From Pseudomonas sediminis (GTDB lineage: Bacteria > Pseudomonadota > Gammaproteobacteria > Pseudomonadales > Pseudomonadaceae): a stretch of DNA of 64,000 nt. Of the stretch, positions 1 through 8,145 are shown piece by piece; positions within the stretch are counted from its first letter, which is position 1; each line of letters opens with the position of its first letter. The position numbers and the translations under genes were made by a program. Below the pieces are notes generated by a model. The model saw only the letters and a list, made by a program, of their open reading frames with translations, made no database searches and was not told the DNA's origin. The stretch covers positions 62,001 to 126,000 of the forward strand of contig NZ_NIQU01000006.1 in assembly GCF_002741105.1 (NCBI RefSeq), written 5' to 3'.

Positions 1-1
1 G

Positions 2-1945
2 GCCATTCTGCATGGCGCCGACGCCATCTATATCGGCGGCCCGAGCTTCGGCGCGCGGCACAATGCCTGCAACGAGGTGAGCGATATCGCCAGGCTGGTG
101 GAGTTCGCCCGCCGCTATCACGCACGGGTGTTCACCACTATCAACACTATCTTGCATGACGACGAGCTGGAGCCGGCGCGCGCGCTGATCTACCAGCTCT
201 ACGACGCAGGCGTGGATGCACTGATCGTGCAGGACATGGGGGTGATGGAGCTGGACATTCCGCCGATCGAGCTGCACGCCAGCACCCAGACCGACATTCG
301 TACCCTGGCACGGGCCAAGTTTCTCGACCAGGCCGGTTTCTCCCAACTGGTACTGGCACGCGAACTGAACCTGCAGGAAATCCGCGCCATCGCCGACGAG
401 ACCGATGCCGCCATCGAGTTCTTCATCCACGGTGCGCTGTGCGTGGCCTTCTCCGGCCAATGCAACATTTCCCACGCGCAGACCGGGCGCAGCGCCAACC
501 GTGGCGACTGCTCGCAAGCCTGCCGCCTGCCCTACACCCTCAAGGATGAAAAAGGCGGCGTGATCGCCTACGAGAAGCATCTGCTGTCGATGAAGGACAA
601 CAACCAGAGCGCCAACCTGCGCGCCCTGGTCGAGGCCGGCGTGCGCTCGTTCAAGATCGAGGGCCGCTACAAGGATATGGCCTATGTGAAGAACATCACC
701 GCCCACTACCGCCGCGAGCTCGACGCCATTCTCGAAGACCGCCCGGACCTCGCCCGCGCCTCCAGCGGCCGCACCGCGCACTTCTTCGTGCCCGATCCGG
801 ACAAGACCTTCCACCGCGGCAGCACCGACTACTTCGTCACCGAGCGCAAGGTGGACATCGGCGCCTTCGACTCGCCGACCTTCACCGGCCTCTCCGTCGG
901 TCACGTCGAGAAGGTCAACAAGCGCGACCTGATCGCCGTCACCCATGAACCGCTGTCCAACGGCGACGGCCTCAACGTGCTGGTCAAACGCGAGGTGGTG
1001 GGTTTCCGCGCCAACATCGCCGAGCTGAAAGGTGAGTTCGAGGAAGACGGTGAGAAGCGCTACCGCTACCGCGTCGAGCCCAACGAGATGCCCGAAGGCC
1101 TGTTCCGTCTGCGCCCGAATCATCCGCTCTCGCGCAACCTCGACCATAACTGGCAGCAGGCGCTGCAACGCACCAGCGCCGAGCGCCGTATTGGCGTGAG
1201 CTGGAAGGCCGTGCTGCGTGAAGATGCGCTCAAGCTCACCGCCACCAGTGAGGAAGGCATCAGCGTCGACGTTGCCCTGCCCGGCCCGTTCGGTGTGGCC
1301 AACAAGCCGGAACAGGCACTCGATGGCCTGCGTGACCTGCTCACCCAGCTTGGCACCACCATCTACCACGCCCAGAGCGTGACGCTGGATGCACCGCAAG
1401 CGTTCTTCGTGCCCAACTCGCAGCTCAAGGCACTGCGCCGCGACGCCATCGAAGCACTCACCGAAGCGCGCATCGCTGCCCACCCACGTGGGGGCCGCAA
1501 GGCCGAGACCGACCCAGCGCCGGTGTACCCGGAATCGCACCTGTCGTTCCTGGCCAACGTTTACAACCAGAAGGCCCGCGACTTCTACCACCGCCACGGC
1601 GTGCAACTGATCGACGCCGCCTACGAGGCGCACGAAGAAGAAGGCGAAGTGCCGGTGATGATCACCAAGCACTGCCTGCGCTTCTCCTTCAACCTGTGTC
1701 CGAAACAGGCCAAGGGTGTGACCGGCGTGAAGACCAAGGTCGCACCGATGCAGCTGGTGCATGGCGATGAAGTGCTGACCCTGAAGTTCGACTGCAAGCC
1801 GTGCGAGATGCACGTGATCGGCAAGATGAAGGGTCACATTCTCGACCTGCCGCAACCGGGCAGCGCGGCGACTCAGGTGGTCGGGCACATTTCACCCGAC
1901 GACCTGCTCAAGACCATTCGCCAGAAGCCGGGATACAGCCACTGA
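2..1945 (+). CDS. rlhA: 23S rRNA 5-hydroxycytidine C2501 synthase RlhA (peptidase U32 family), 5' end missing
   Basis: The frame is already open at base 2 (AILHGADAIYIGG), so the start codon lies upstream of the window. About 647 codons remain, against 653 in E. coli RlhA/YdcP, so only a short N-terminus is lost. RlhA hydroxylates C2501 of 23S rRNA in a prephenate-linked reaction. The U32 core covers roughly the first 300 codons, with SANRGDCSQACR and SFKIEGRYKDM. The long C-terminal extension of the RlhA branch follows and ends in the cysteine blocks NLCPKQ and FDCKPCEMHVIGKM. The shorter U32 paralogue TrhP (about 450 aa) is the main alternative and is excluded by length and by this C-terminus. 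A strong hairpin follows the TGA. Confidence 0.93.
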   Translation, partial: AILHGADAIYIGGPSFGARHNACNEVSDIARLVEFARRYHARVFTTINTILHDDELEPARALIYQLYDAGVDALIVQDMGVMELDIPPIELHASTQTDIRTLARAKFLDQAGFSQLVLARELNLQEIRAIADETDAAIEFFIHGALCVAFSGQCNISHAQTGRSANRGDCSQACRLPYTLKDEKGGVIAYEKHLLSMKDNNQSANLRALVEAGVRSFKIEGRYKDMAYVKNITAHYRRELDAILEDRPDLARASSGRTAHFFVPDPDKTFHRGSTDYFVTERKVDIGAFDSPTFTGLSVGHVEKVNKRDLIAVTHEPLSNGDGLNVLVKREVVGFRANIAELKGEFEEDGEKRYRYRVEPNEMPEGLFRLRPNHPLSRNLDHNWQQALQRTSAERRIGVSWKAVLREDALKLTATSEEGISVDVALPGPFGVANKPEQALDGLRDLLTQLGTTIYHAQSVTLDAPQAFFVPNSQLKALRRDAIEALTEARIAAHPRGGRKAETDPAPVYPESHLSFLANVYNQKARDFYHRHGVQLIDAAYEAHEEEGEVPVMITKHCLRFSFNLCPKQAKGVTGVKTKVAPMQLVHGDEVLTLKFDCKPCEMHVIGKMKGHILDLPQPGSAATQVVGHISPDDLLKTIRQKPGYSH

Positions 1946-1961
1946 GCCCAGCCTCGACTGC

Positions 1962-1994
1962 TGTGGTAGCCCGGATGCAACCCGGGCTACCACA
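1962..1994. terminator. 13-bp perfect hairpin after rlhA (terminator or REP-like element)
   Basis: TGTGGTAGCCCGG (1962-1974) is exactly complementary to CCGGGCTACCACA (1982-1994) with a 7-base loop. There is no clear T-run on the rlhA side, so it may be a dispersed Pseudomonas palindrome that also stops or protects the convergent transcripts of rlhA and the gene at 2031-2339. Confidence 0.6.
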
Positions 1995-2030
1995 ACAAAC
2001 GCCAGCAAGCTGGCTCCTACGGATCGCGAA

Positions 2031-2339
2031 CTAGGCTCGCGCTGCACTCGCCGGGCTGAGCATTGCGATCTCGCGAATGTCGAAATCACGTCTCAGGTAG
2101 TCCATGCGCGTGTCGTGAAACGCGCGCATGTGCGGCAACGCCGTGTGCTCGGCCAGCGCCTCCCGTGACGCCCACACCTCGTAGAAGATGAATAGCGTTG
2201 GGTCCTGCGCGTCGCGCAGCATGTGATATTCGATGCAGCCGGGCTCGGCACGACTGGGTTCGACGTATGCGCGAAACAGTTGCTCGAAGGCCTCGGACTG
2301 TTCGGGTCTGGTGTGGGCGTGAAGGATGAAGCCGTACAT
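2031..2339 (-). CDS. putative quinol monooxygenase, ABM (antibiotic biosynthesis monooxygenase) family
   Basis: A 102-aa protein with the compact ferredoxin-like ABM fold, known from YgiN-type quinol monooxygenases and related small dimeric oxygenases. Visible family marks are the N-terminal strand FILHAHTRPEQ, then EPGCIEYHMLRDAQDP, FIFYEVWASREALAEH and a terminal HxRxFHDT-like helix (HMRAFHDTRMDY). These enzymes need no cofactor, and their substrates are rarely predictable. The ATG at 2339 is preceded by AGGAACC. It is convergent with rlhA and transcribed away from mdaB. The family is confident; the substrate is unknown. Confidence 0.8.
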   Translation of the reverse strand: MYGFILHAHTRPEQSEAFEQLFRAYVEPSRAEPGCIEYHMLRDAQDPTLFIFYEVWASREALAEHTALPHMRAFHDTRMDYLRRDFDIREIAMLSPASAARA

Positions 2340-2492
2340 GAAGCAGGTTCCTCGATGTGGGAAGATGCCTCACCTTAACGCAGCATTCAGCGAGCCTTTC
2401 ATGATTTTCAGTCAACAATGATTTGACCGTTTCGGGGTGTTTCGCACGCGCAGGGCTGGATAACCTGCAAGCACATCTTTTGGAGAACCCCC

Positions 2493-3083
2493 ATGAAAAA
2501 GATCCTCCTGCTCAACGGCGGCAAAGCGTTCGCCCATTCCCACGGCCAGTACAACACCACCCTGCATGATGCAGCAGTGGCCTTCCTCGACCGCGCCGGA
2601 TTCGACGTCAAGACCACCTTTATCGACGGCGGCTACGACGTCGAAGAAGAAGTGCAAAAATTCCTCTGGGCCGATGTGGTGATCTACCAGATGCCCGGCT
2701 GGTGGATGGGCGCGCCCTGGACGGTGAAGAAGTACCTCGATGAGGTGTTCACCGCCGGTCACGGCAGCCTCTATGCCAACGACGGGCGTACTCGCTCCGA
2801 CGCCTCGCAGAAGTACGGCAGCGGCGGGCTCATCCAGGGCAAGCAGTACATGCTATCGCTGACCTGGAACGCCCCGGTGCAGGCCTTCGAAGATCCGTCT
2901 GACTTCTTCGAAGGCAAAGGCGTGGACGCGGTGTACTTCCCCTTCCACAAGGCCAACGAATTCCTCGGCATGACTGGCCTGCCCACCTTCATCTGCAACG
3001 ACGTGATGAAAGTGCCGAGTATCGAGCAGGACGTGGCGCGCTACGAGCAGCACCTGGCCGAAGTTTTCCAGGCCAAGCGGTAA
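2493..3083 (+). CDS. mdaB: NAD(P)H:quinone oxidoreductase MdaB
   Basis: A 196-aa flavodoxin-fold quinone reductase, close in length to E. coli MdaB (193 aa) and nearly identical over long blocks: LNGGKAFAHSHGQ near the N-terminus (FMN/FAD phosphate binding), FLWADVVIYQMPGWWMGAPW, YGSGGLIQGKQYMLSLTWNAP and FPFHKANEFLGM. MdaB reduces quinones by two electrons with NADPH and FAD, which limits redox cycling and oxidative stress. TTTGGAGAACCCCC precedes the ATG. It ends one base before the convergent FAD oxidoreductase gene, so the two transcripts probably overlap. Confidence 0.93.
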   Translation: MKKILLLNGGKAFAHSHGQYNTTLHDAAVAFLDRAGFDVKTTFIDGGYDVEEEVQKFLWADVVIYQMPGWWMGAPWTVKKYLDEVFTAGHGSLYANDGRTRSDASQKYGSGGLIQGKQYMLSLTWNAPVQAFEDPSDFFEGKGVDAVYFPFHKANEFLGMTGLPTFICNDVMKVPSIEQDVARYEQHLAEVFQAKR

Positions 3084-3084
3084 A

Positions 3085-3972
3085 TCAGAAGCCGAGCATC
3101 ATTGCCCGGTGTGCGGCCACACCGGCCAGAGCACCATCCCCAACCGCCAGGGCAACGTTACCAGCTGCCCTGGCGGTATCGCCGCAGGCGAAAACACCCG
3201 GCACCGTGGTTGCCTTCATCGCATCGGTGCGAATAAATGAGCCTTGCGGCCCCTCCTCCAGCTCGCAGCCCAGTTGCTGTGCCAACGGTGACGCCTGCAA
3301 CTGCGTGACGACGAACACGCCATCGAACGCCAGCATGCGTCCGTCCTTCATCACCACCTCAATGGTGTCGCCAGTCAGGCGCTCAACAAGACCACGCTCT
3401 ACCCTAACGTCACGCGCCTGCAACTGCGCCAGCTGATCGGCATCAGGCTCGAAGCTGCCATTGAGCAGCAGAGTGGTCGGCCCCCAATCTGGCAGCATCA
3501 AGGCGTGATGCATCGATAGCACGGAGCTGGCCAGCACACCGATTCGTCCTTGCTGCAACTCATACCCGTGACAGTAAGGGCAATGGAATACCTGTCGCCC
3601 CCAGCGCTCTGCCAACCCGGGCACCTCTGGCAATACATCCACGACACCCGTGGCAAGAATCAGCACGCGAGATTTATACGTCTTGCCCTTGTCATCGACG
3701 ACAGTGAACGCCTGGTCACCACGCTGAACCCGGTCGACTCTAGCCGGCAACCAGTCTACGGTTTCGTACTCCATCAATTGCGCGCGCCCTTCGGCAGCGA
3801 TGTCAGTTGGCGAAGCACCGTCCTGAGTCAGGAAGCCATGGGATGTCTCGGCAAATCTGTTACGCCGCCGCCCTGCATCGATCACCAGCACCTTGCGCCG
3901 GGCGCGTGCCAGTTGCAGACCAGCCGACAAACCGGAATAGCTACCTCCGATGATGATCACGTCGTACTGCAT
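3085..3972 (-). CDS. thioredoxin reductase-like NAD(P)/FAD-dependent oxidoreductase
   Basis: A 295-aa pyridine nucleotide-disulfide oxidoreductase. FAD binding is shown by DVIIIGGSYSGLSAG at the N-terminus, the second FAD element by FACGDTARAAGN near the C-terminus, and a redox-active pair by HCPYC at about residues 131-134. This layout is thioredoxin reductase-like, with the CxxC in the central NAD(P) domain, but the dedicated partner is unknown. The ATG at 3972 is chosen because AGAGG lies just upstream; the TTG seven codons earlier overlaps that ribosome site. It lies 85 bases downstream of an Rrf2 repressor gene with a palindrome between them, which suggests control by that regulator. Confidence 0.85.
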   Translation of the reverse strand: MQYDVIIIGGSYSGLSAGLQLARARRKVLVIDAGRRRNRFAETSHGFLTQDGASPTDIAAEGRAQLMEYETVDWLPARVDRVQRGDQAFTVVDDKGKTYKSRVLILATGVVDVLPEVPGLAERWGRQVFHCPYCHGYELQQGRIGVLASSVLSMHHALMLPDWGPTTLLLNGSFEPDADQLAQLQARDVRVERGLVERLTGDTIEVVMKDGRMLAFDGVFVVTQLQASPLAQQLGCELEEGPQGSFIRTDAMKATTVPGVFACGDTARAAGNVALAVGDGALAGVAAHRAMMLGF

Positions 3973-3996
3973 GGAAAACCTCTTTTCAATCAATAA

Positions 3997-4015
3997 TGTA
4001 ATTTTTGAAGTTACA
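3997..4015. promoter_or_regulatory. candidate Rrf2-type operator
   Basis: TGTAATTTTTGAAGTTACA is an imperfect 19-base palindrome (TGTAA...TTACA arms with symmetrical TT/AA inside). It sits between the Rrf2 regulator gene and the FAD oxidoreductase gene, in an A+T-rich stretch just upstream of the oxidoreductase ribosome site. Assignment to the adjacent regulator is inferred from position and symmetry. Confidence 0.5.
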
Positions 4016-4057
4016 CTAATGATCGAAGCATTAGAAGCCTGTGTCAGCGACCGTCAG

Positions 4058-4510
4058 TCAGGGAGAGCGGGGGCGGGAGAAGTCGTGAGTACCGCAGAGG
4101 GCGTTGAATTCACCAGAGAGATCGGCCAGGGTCACCGAGCCAAGGCGCTCAAGCAGCAGGCGCTCGGCCTGCTGCATGGCATCGTGCAGTGCTGCGTTTA
4201 CGACCCGTTCAACCGCACACTCAGGGTTGTCATGGTCAGTACCTATAGCAAAAATCCTGGGCCCACCGACAGCGTGGTGAATGTCCAGCAGGCTGACCTC
4301 GTCTAGAGCGCAGGACAGCATCCAGCCACCGTTGTATCCCTTCTCGGCCCGCACGTAGCCAGCCTTGCGCAGCCCTGCCAGGGTACGGCGCACCACTACG
4401 GCATTGGTGCCCAGCATCGCGGCGATCTGCTCGGAGGTCACGGGCCCAGTATCGCGGGCCATATGCAGCAGCACATGAAGCATGCGCGAGAGGCGGCTAT
4501 CAGTTCTCAA
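4058..4510 (-). CDS. Rrf2 family transcriptional regulator
   Basis: A 150-aa winged-helix repressor of the Rrf2 family: DSRLSRMLHVLLHMA, then the recognition region SEQIAAMLGTNAVVVRRTL and the wing EKGYNGGWML. Cysteines are present at SCALDE, NPECAVE and NALCG, but the three-cysteine iron-sulfur spacing of IscR/NsrR is not evident, so redox or thiol sensing is possible but unproven. The start is a TTG at 4510 giving MRTDSRLSRML, the usual N-terminus for this group; an in-frame stop lies just upstream and AGGA precedes it. It is transcribed toward the FAD oxidoreductase gene, its likely target. Confidence 0.85.
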   Translation of the reverse strand: MRTDSRLSRMLHVLLHMARDTGPVTSEQIAAMLGTNAVVVRRTLAGLRKAGYVRAEKGYNGGWMLSCALDEVSLLDIHHAVGGPRIFAIGTDHDNPECAVERVVNAALHDAMQQAERLLLERLGSVTLADLSGEFNALCGTHDFSRPRSP

Positions 4511-4584
4511 GGGTCATCCTGCTGTCGTGTTGCCGGGGCCGCACCATACCGCGCGCGCGCCACATTCGCCATGACGTGCGCGGC

Positions 4585-5445
4585 TCACTCGCCGCCAAAC
4601 AGCGCCGTCCAATAGATGCCGGCATCGCTCTGCGGGTCATTGGCATAGGCGGCGCCTAGCTCGCTGAACTCCGGGTTCATGATGTTGGCGCAATGCCCGG
4701 AGCTGGCCAGCCAGCCCTCGACCACCTTGGCGGTGGTATCCAGCGCTGCGGCGATGTTCTCGCCGACCTTGGTACCGCTGTAACCCGCCAGCTCCGCGCG
4801 GTCACCCGGCGTGAGGCCGTCACGCCCCTGATGAGCGAAGAAATTGCCATTGGCCATGGCCCGGCTATGGCTCTCGGCGGCGCTGCCCAGTTCGGCGCTC
4901 CATACCAGCGGCGTAGTAGCGGCAAAGGCCTGGTCACCGCACTGGCGCGCCTCGGCGCGAGCGGAGTTGATCAGCAGGAGCAGACTTTCCCCCTCGGTCT
5001 GCCAGGTTTGCAGCCGGCCACTGAGCAGCGGCCGGGCCAGCACGATGCGCCAGTCGCGATCCTGCTGACTGACGCCGATATCGATGAACTGAGGGTCGAG
5101 CATCACGCGACAGAAGCTCTCGCTCAAGGCCTGCATGGCAGCCTGCGCATTGCGCGGGCCGGAGAGCGTGATGGCCTGTACGTTGACCAACGGGTAACCG
5201 GCCGCGCTCAGCGCATCCTGCAGGTCCGCAGTGCCGTTGGCAGGCAGGATCAGGCGTGGATCGTTGGTCAACGGTGGCAATGGCTCGGAGGCCTGCACGC
5301 CGCAGCGTTGCACCTCGCTGCGATAGCTGTTGATCGTCTCGATCAGCTCAAGGTCTTCAGCCGCCTGAGCCGTGCCCGCAATCCCCATCAACAGCAGTGC
5401 CAGCAGGCAGCCTTGCCTTGCCCATTTGCTCATTGTTGTTGTCAT
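4585..5445 (-). CDS. secreted CAP (SCP/PR-1) domain protein
   Basis: A 286-aa exported protein. The signal peptide is MTTTMSKWARQGCLLALLLMG...AQA followed by AED. The N-terminal third is unassigned. The CAP domain occupies the last ~140 residues: LLLLINSARAEARQCG, HSRAMANGNFFAHQG, GENIAA, WLASSGHCANIMNPEFSELGAAY, with the canonical two histidines and two glutamates. CAP proteins act extracytoplasmically; bacterial members have no common known reaction. The ATG at 5445 has AGAAGG upstream; a TTG five codons earlier is less likely. Three or four cysteines suggest disulfides in the periplasm. Confidence 0.85.
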   Translation of the reverse strand: MTTTMSKWARQGCLLALLLMGIAGTAQAAEDLELIETINSYRSEVQRCGVQASEPLPPLTNDPRLILPANGTADLQDALSAAGYPLVNVQAITLSGPRNAQAAMQALSESFCRVMLDPQFIDIGVSQQDRDWRIVLARPLLSGRLQTWQTEGESLLLLINSARAEARQCGDQAFAATTPLVWSAELGSAAESHSRAMANGNFFAHQGRDGLTPGDRAELAGYSGTKVGENIAAALDTTAKVVEGWLASSGHCANIMNPEFSELGAAYANDPQSDAGIYWTALFGGE

Positions 5446-5630
5446 ACAGCCTTCTCCCAACTAACGTCGTGATTCTGACGCAATTCCCGGCGCAGGGTCA
5501 TGGCCGGTTTCCTGATCCCATCGAACGCCCGCGTACATTGGCATCGCGGCCGAACGGCAGGGTTCCTGCATGACGCCATCTATCGTCATCACACAACTTA
5601 TGCACTCGCCTCTCCCGCCTGAGAACACTA

Positions 5631-6671
5631 ATGCCCGGTTACTTCGCCAAGAACGAACAACATCGCCGCCTGGTCCTTAAAGCCTTGCTATGGATCACCT
5701 TGAGCGGCGGTTTGTTCTTCTCGGTCGTCAATCTGTTGCACGACAACTGGCTGCTGGCCGGTCTGGAGATCGGCTATGCCGCTGTGTCGCTGTATCTGCT
5801 GACCATCATCGATAAAACACGCAACCTGCAGCTATTGACCGCAATTTACCTGTTGCCGTTCTTCAGCATCATGATTGTGGCGCTGGCTCAGACCACCACG
5901 ACCTTCGCGGTGTTCGCCTGGATACAGACAATTCCGATCATCTGCTATCTATTGCTGGGGTTGCGCCTGGGGATGTACGGCTCGATCGTGTTCGTCGGTG
6001 TCGGCCTGTTCGTCTTCAGTCAGCGGTTTTCGTCCGATGAATTGCTGCAAAACGTCGAGATCATCGCCAATCTCGGTCTCGCCAGTCTGGCGGTGATGAT
6101 TTTCGCGCACATTTACGAGCGCAGCCGCCTGCTCAATGAGCAGCGCCTGACCGATCAGGCGACCACCGATTCTCTGACCGGCCTGCCAAACCGCCTGAAG
6201 CTGGCCGAGGTATTCGAGCGTGAGCGTGCCCATGCGCTGCGCAATGGCACACCGCTTTCGCTGGTATTCGTCGATATCGACCACTTCAAGCAGATCAACG
6301 ACCGCTTTGGCCACGAGGTCGGTGACCGTGCCCTGGTTCACTTCGCCAAGGTTCTGGCGCAGCGTTTACGGGTCACTGATCTGTTCTGTCGCCTGGGCGG
6401 AGAGGAATTTGCCGTGCTGCTGCCCGGCAGCAAGGCAGCGCAAGCTCGGGAAATCGCCGAAAGCCTGCGCGAACGCCTGGTTGCGCAATCGCTGACGGTG
6501 GATGAAACCACGCTGCACATGACGCTGAGCGCCGGCGTAGCCTGTTTCGGGGTAGATGGGCAATCACTGGACGAACTGATGCTGGCGGCAGACAGGCGCA
6601 CCTACGCGGCCAAGCGCGCCGGGCGCAATCGGGTGATCACCCGAGAGGACGCAGAGCCCATTCTGAGCTGA
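5631..6671 (+). CDS. membrane diguanylate cyclase (GGDEF)
   Basis: A 346-aa protein with about six hydrophobic helices in residues 15-165 and a C-terminal GGDEF domain beginning TTDSLTGLPNRLKL. The active-site motif is GGEEF at 256-260, metal and substrate residues are in VFVDIDHFKQINDRFGHEVGD, and the inhibitory I-site RVTD (247-250) is five residues before GGEEF. It should therefore make c-di-GMP from two GTP and be product-inhibited. No recognisable ligand-binding domain other than the membrane part is present, so the signal is unknown. It stands alone with its own short leader. Confidence 0.9.
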   Translation: MPGYFAKNEQHRRLVLKALLWITLSGGLFFSVVNLLHDNWLLAGLEIGYAAVSLYLLTIIDKTRNLQLLTAIYLLPFFSIMIVALAQTTTTFAVFAWIQTIPIICYLLLGLRLGMYGSIVFVGVGLFVFSQRFSSDELLQNVEIIANLGLASLAVMIFAHIYERSRLLNEQRLTDQATTDSLTGLPNRLKLAEVFERERAHALRNGTPLSLVFVDIDHFKQINDRFGHEVGDRALVHFAKVLAQRLRVTDLFCRLGGEEFAVLLPGSKAAQAREIAESLRERLVAQSLTVDETTLHMTLSAGVACFGVDGQSLDELMLAADRRTYAAKRAGRNRVITREDAEPILS

Positions 6672-6682
6672 GCGAGTGCGGA

Positions 6683-7132
6683 TCAGACGTAGATACTGAC
6701 CCCGCCCTTTTCCTGCAGCCACTGGCGGTAGGTTTCCAGCGAGTCGGTCTGCTTGTCGCCGTTGTGCCCGGCGATGCGCACGCTGCCGTCCATGCCGGCA
6801 TCCACCATCTTCTGCACCTGTGCCAGCAGCTTGGCGGCATCGTCGCGATCGAGTTGCATCACGTCCGGCAATTGAATCACCGACGGCACCGCAGGCTGAC
6901 TGTCGCCACTGCGCTGAACGGTATTGCTGGGCTGCGCCGCGCCGCCATTCATCGCGCGCAGCAGTCCGCCCTCGCTGCGCGCCACCACCTGTTTGGCAAA
7001 ACGCCGCAAGTCGGCAACTGGATCCTGACTGGCCTGACCGTCGGCTTCGCCGCTGGTCGCAGACGAACGATTATTGAGCTGGCTACCGTAGTAGCTGAGC
7101 ATGGCAGGCGTGCTGTTGTTGATACTGGTCAT
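6683..7132 (-). CDS. hypothetical protein, 149 aa
   Basis: No recognised family. The protein starts MTSINNSTPAMLSYYGSQL; GGAGG precedes the ATG at 7132. It is polar and Gln/Ser-rich in the first half (probably disordered), with a C-terminal helical part containing DDAAKLLAQVQKMVDAGMDGSV and ending WLQEKGGVSIYV. There is no signal peptide or membrane segment. It faces the diguanylate cyclase gene tail-to-tail with 11 bases between, and shares strand with the hypothetical gene at 7268-7609. Codon use is like the neighbours, supporting a real gene. Confidence 0.6.
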   Translation of the reverse strand: MTSINNSTPAMLSYYGSQLNNRSSATSGEADGQASQDPVADLRRFAKQVVARSEGGLLRAMNGGAAQPSNTVQRSGDSQPAVPSVIQLPDVMQLDRDDAAKLLAQVQKMVDAGMDGSVRIAGHNGDKQTDSLETYRQWLQEKGGVSIYV

Positions 7133-7267
7133 GAGGCCTCCGCGAAATCCGTTCGCCTCATGCAAAGCAGATTCCGGGCCAGCCGCTACAGCCCAGTAAA
7201 TACGGGGTATTCATACGACGTCGCGGCATGGACTTGCCACCCCGGGGCAAGGGTTTGCCCGTAGCGG

Positions 7268-7609
7268 TCAACCCAATAGATCGACCATTACCGCGTTGCT
7301 GTAGATCAGGCAGCCATCTTCGGCGCTGTAGCCGACCAGATGAAACTGGCCACGCCCTTCTTCGCCGCCGATGTAGACGCGCCATTTGCATTCGCTCAGC
7401 GGGCCGAAGCCGTCCGGCATGACCAGTTCCAGCGTCTGCATGTCTGCGTCGATCATCGCGTCCCTGACGCCGCTGCGCTGCAGTTGCTCCTCAGCCTGCT
7501 CCAGGCGCAAGTGCTCCGCCTCGCTGACATAGAACTGCAGCGTGCCGATAGGGATGGATTTGCTGTCATTGTCGGCCTTGCGCCAACCGTCGATGCTCAG
7601 GGTGTTCAT
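7268..7609 (-). CDS. hypothetical protein, 113 aa
   Basis: Unrecognised cytoplasmic protein of 113 aa, with GAGGAGA upstream of the ATG at 7609. Alternating strands (GTLQFYVSEAEHL, QTLELVMPDGF, CKWRVYIGGEEGRGQFHLVGYS) suggest a small mainly beta domain. No signal peptide, membrane helix or catalytic motif is visible. It is transcribed divergently from ppiC and upstream of the 149-aa hypothetical gene, about 135 bases from it, so it may or may not be co-transcribed. Confidence 0.65.
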   Translation of the reverse strand: MNTLSIDGWRKADNDSKSIPIGTLQFYVSEAEHLRLEQAEEQLQRSGVRDAMIDADMQTLELVMPDGFGPLSECKWRVYIGGEEGRGQFHLVGYSAEDGCLIYSNAVMVDLLG

Positions 7610-7776
7610 CCGCAAGTCTCCTCAGTGAAGCCTGAGTTCAGGGCAAATGCCCACTTACAGAGGATGGGACAAGCCAGACGCCGAAACGGCTCCTCACAGA
7701 TGGACGAACGGCCGACCGTTTGCTTGTCGAGGCGATTGCGCTAGGCTCTGCACCTTCATTGATAGGAGGTACTCCC

Positions 7777-8058
7777 ATGGCCCGCGCCACTGCCCGCCAC
7801 ATCCTGGTTGCCAGCGAAGACAAGTGCAACGAACTGAAAGCCGCCATCGAAGGTGGTGCCGACTTCGCCCAACTGGCCAAAGACAACTCCTCTTGCCCGT
7901 CTGGCCGCAGCGGCGGCGATCTGGGCTCGTTCGGCCCCGGCCAGATGGTCAAGGAATTCGACACAGTGGTCTTCAGCGCACCGGTCGGCGTGGTGCAAGG
8001 CCCGGTGAAGACCCAGTTCGGCTATCACCTGCTGGAAGTCACCAGCCGCCAGGACTGA
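7777..8058 (+). CDS. ppiC: peptidyl-prolyl cis-trans isomerase PpiC (parvulin)
   Basis: A 93-aa single-domain parvulin, the same length as E. coli PpiC, without signal peptide and hence cytoplasmic. It catalyses proline cis-trans isomerisation. Family blocks are ARHILVASEDKCNEL, GADFAQLAKDNSSCPSG, GGDLGSFGPGQMVKEFD and TQFGYHLLEV. The ATG at 7777 is chosen over an upstream in-frame start because AGGAGGT lies immediately before it and the domain begins there. A rho-independent terminator follows. Confidence 0.95.
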   Translation: MARATARHILVASEDKCNELKAAIEGGADFAQLAKDNSSCPSGRSGGDLGSFGPGQMVKEFDTVVFSAPVGVVQGPVKTQFGYHLLEVTSRQD

Positions 8059-8071
8059 CAACACGCAACGG

Positions 8072-8100
8072 AAGGGCCGCTACTGCGGCTCTTCTTTTTC
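8072..8100 (+). terminator. rho-independent terminator of ppiC
   Basis: AAGGGCCGC (8072-8080), loop TACT, GCGGCTCTT (8085-8093), with a single G-U pair, followed by CTTTTTC. It lies 14 bases after the ppiC stop codon. Confidence 0.85.
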
Positions 8101-8145
8101 CCAAGCCTTTTCAACACTTACGCAGTAGGGCTCTGGGTTTCGGAC

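Noticed and set aside
3085..3993. Longer start (TTG at 3993) for the FAD oxidoreductase
   Set aside because: It would place the AGAGG ribosome site inside the gene; the ATG at 3972 directly precedes the FAD-binding strand.
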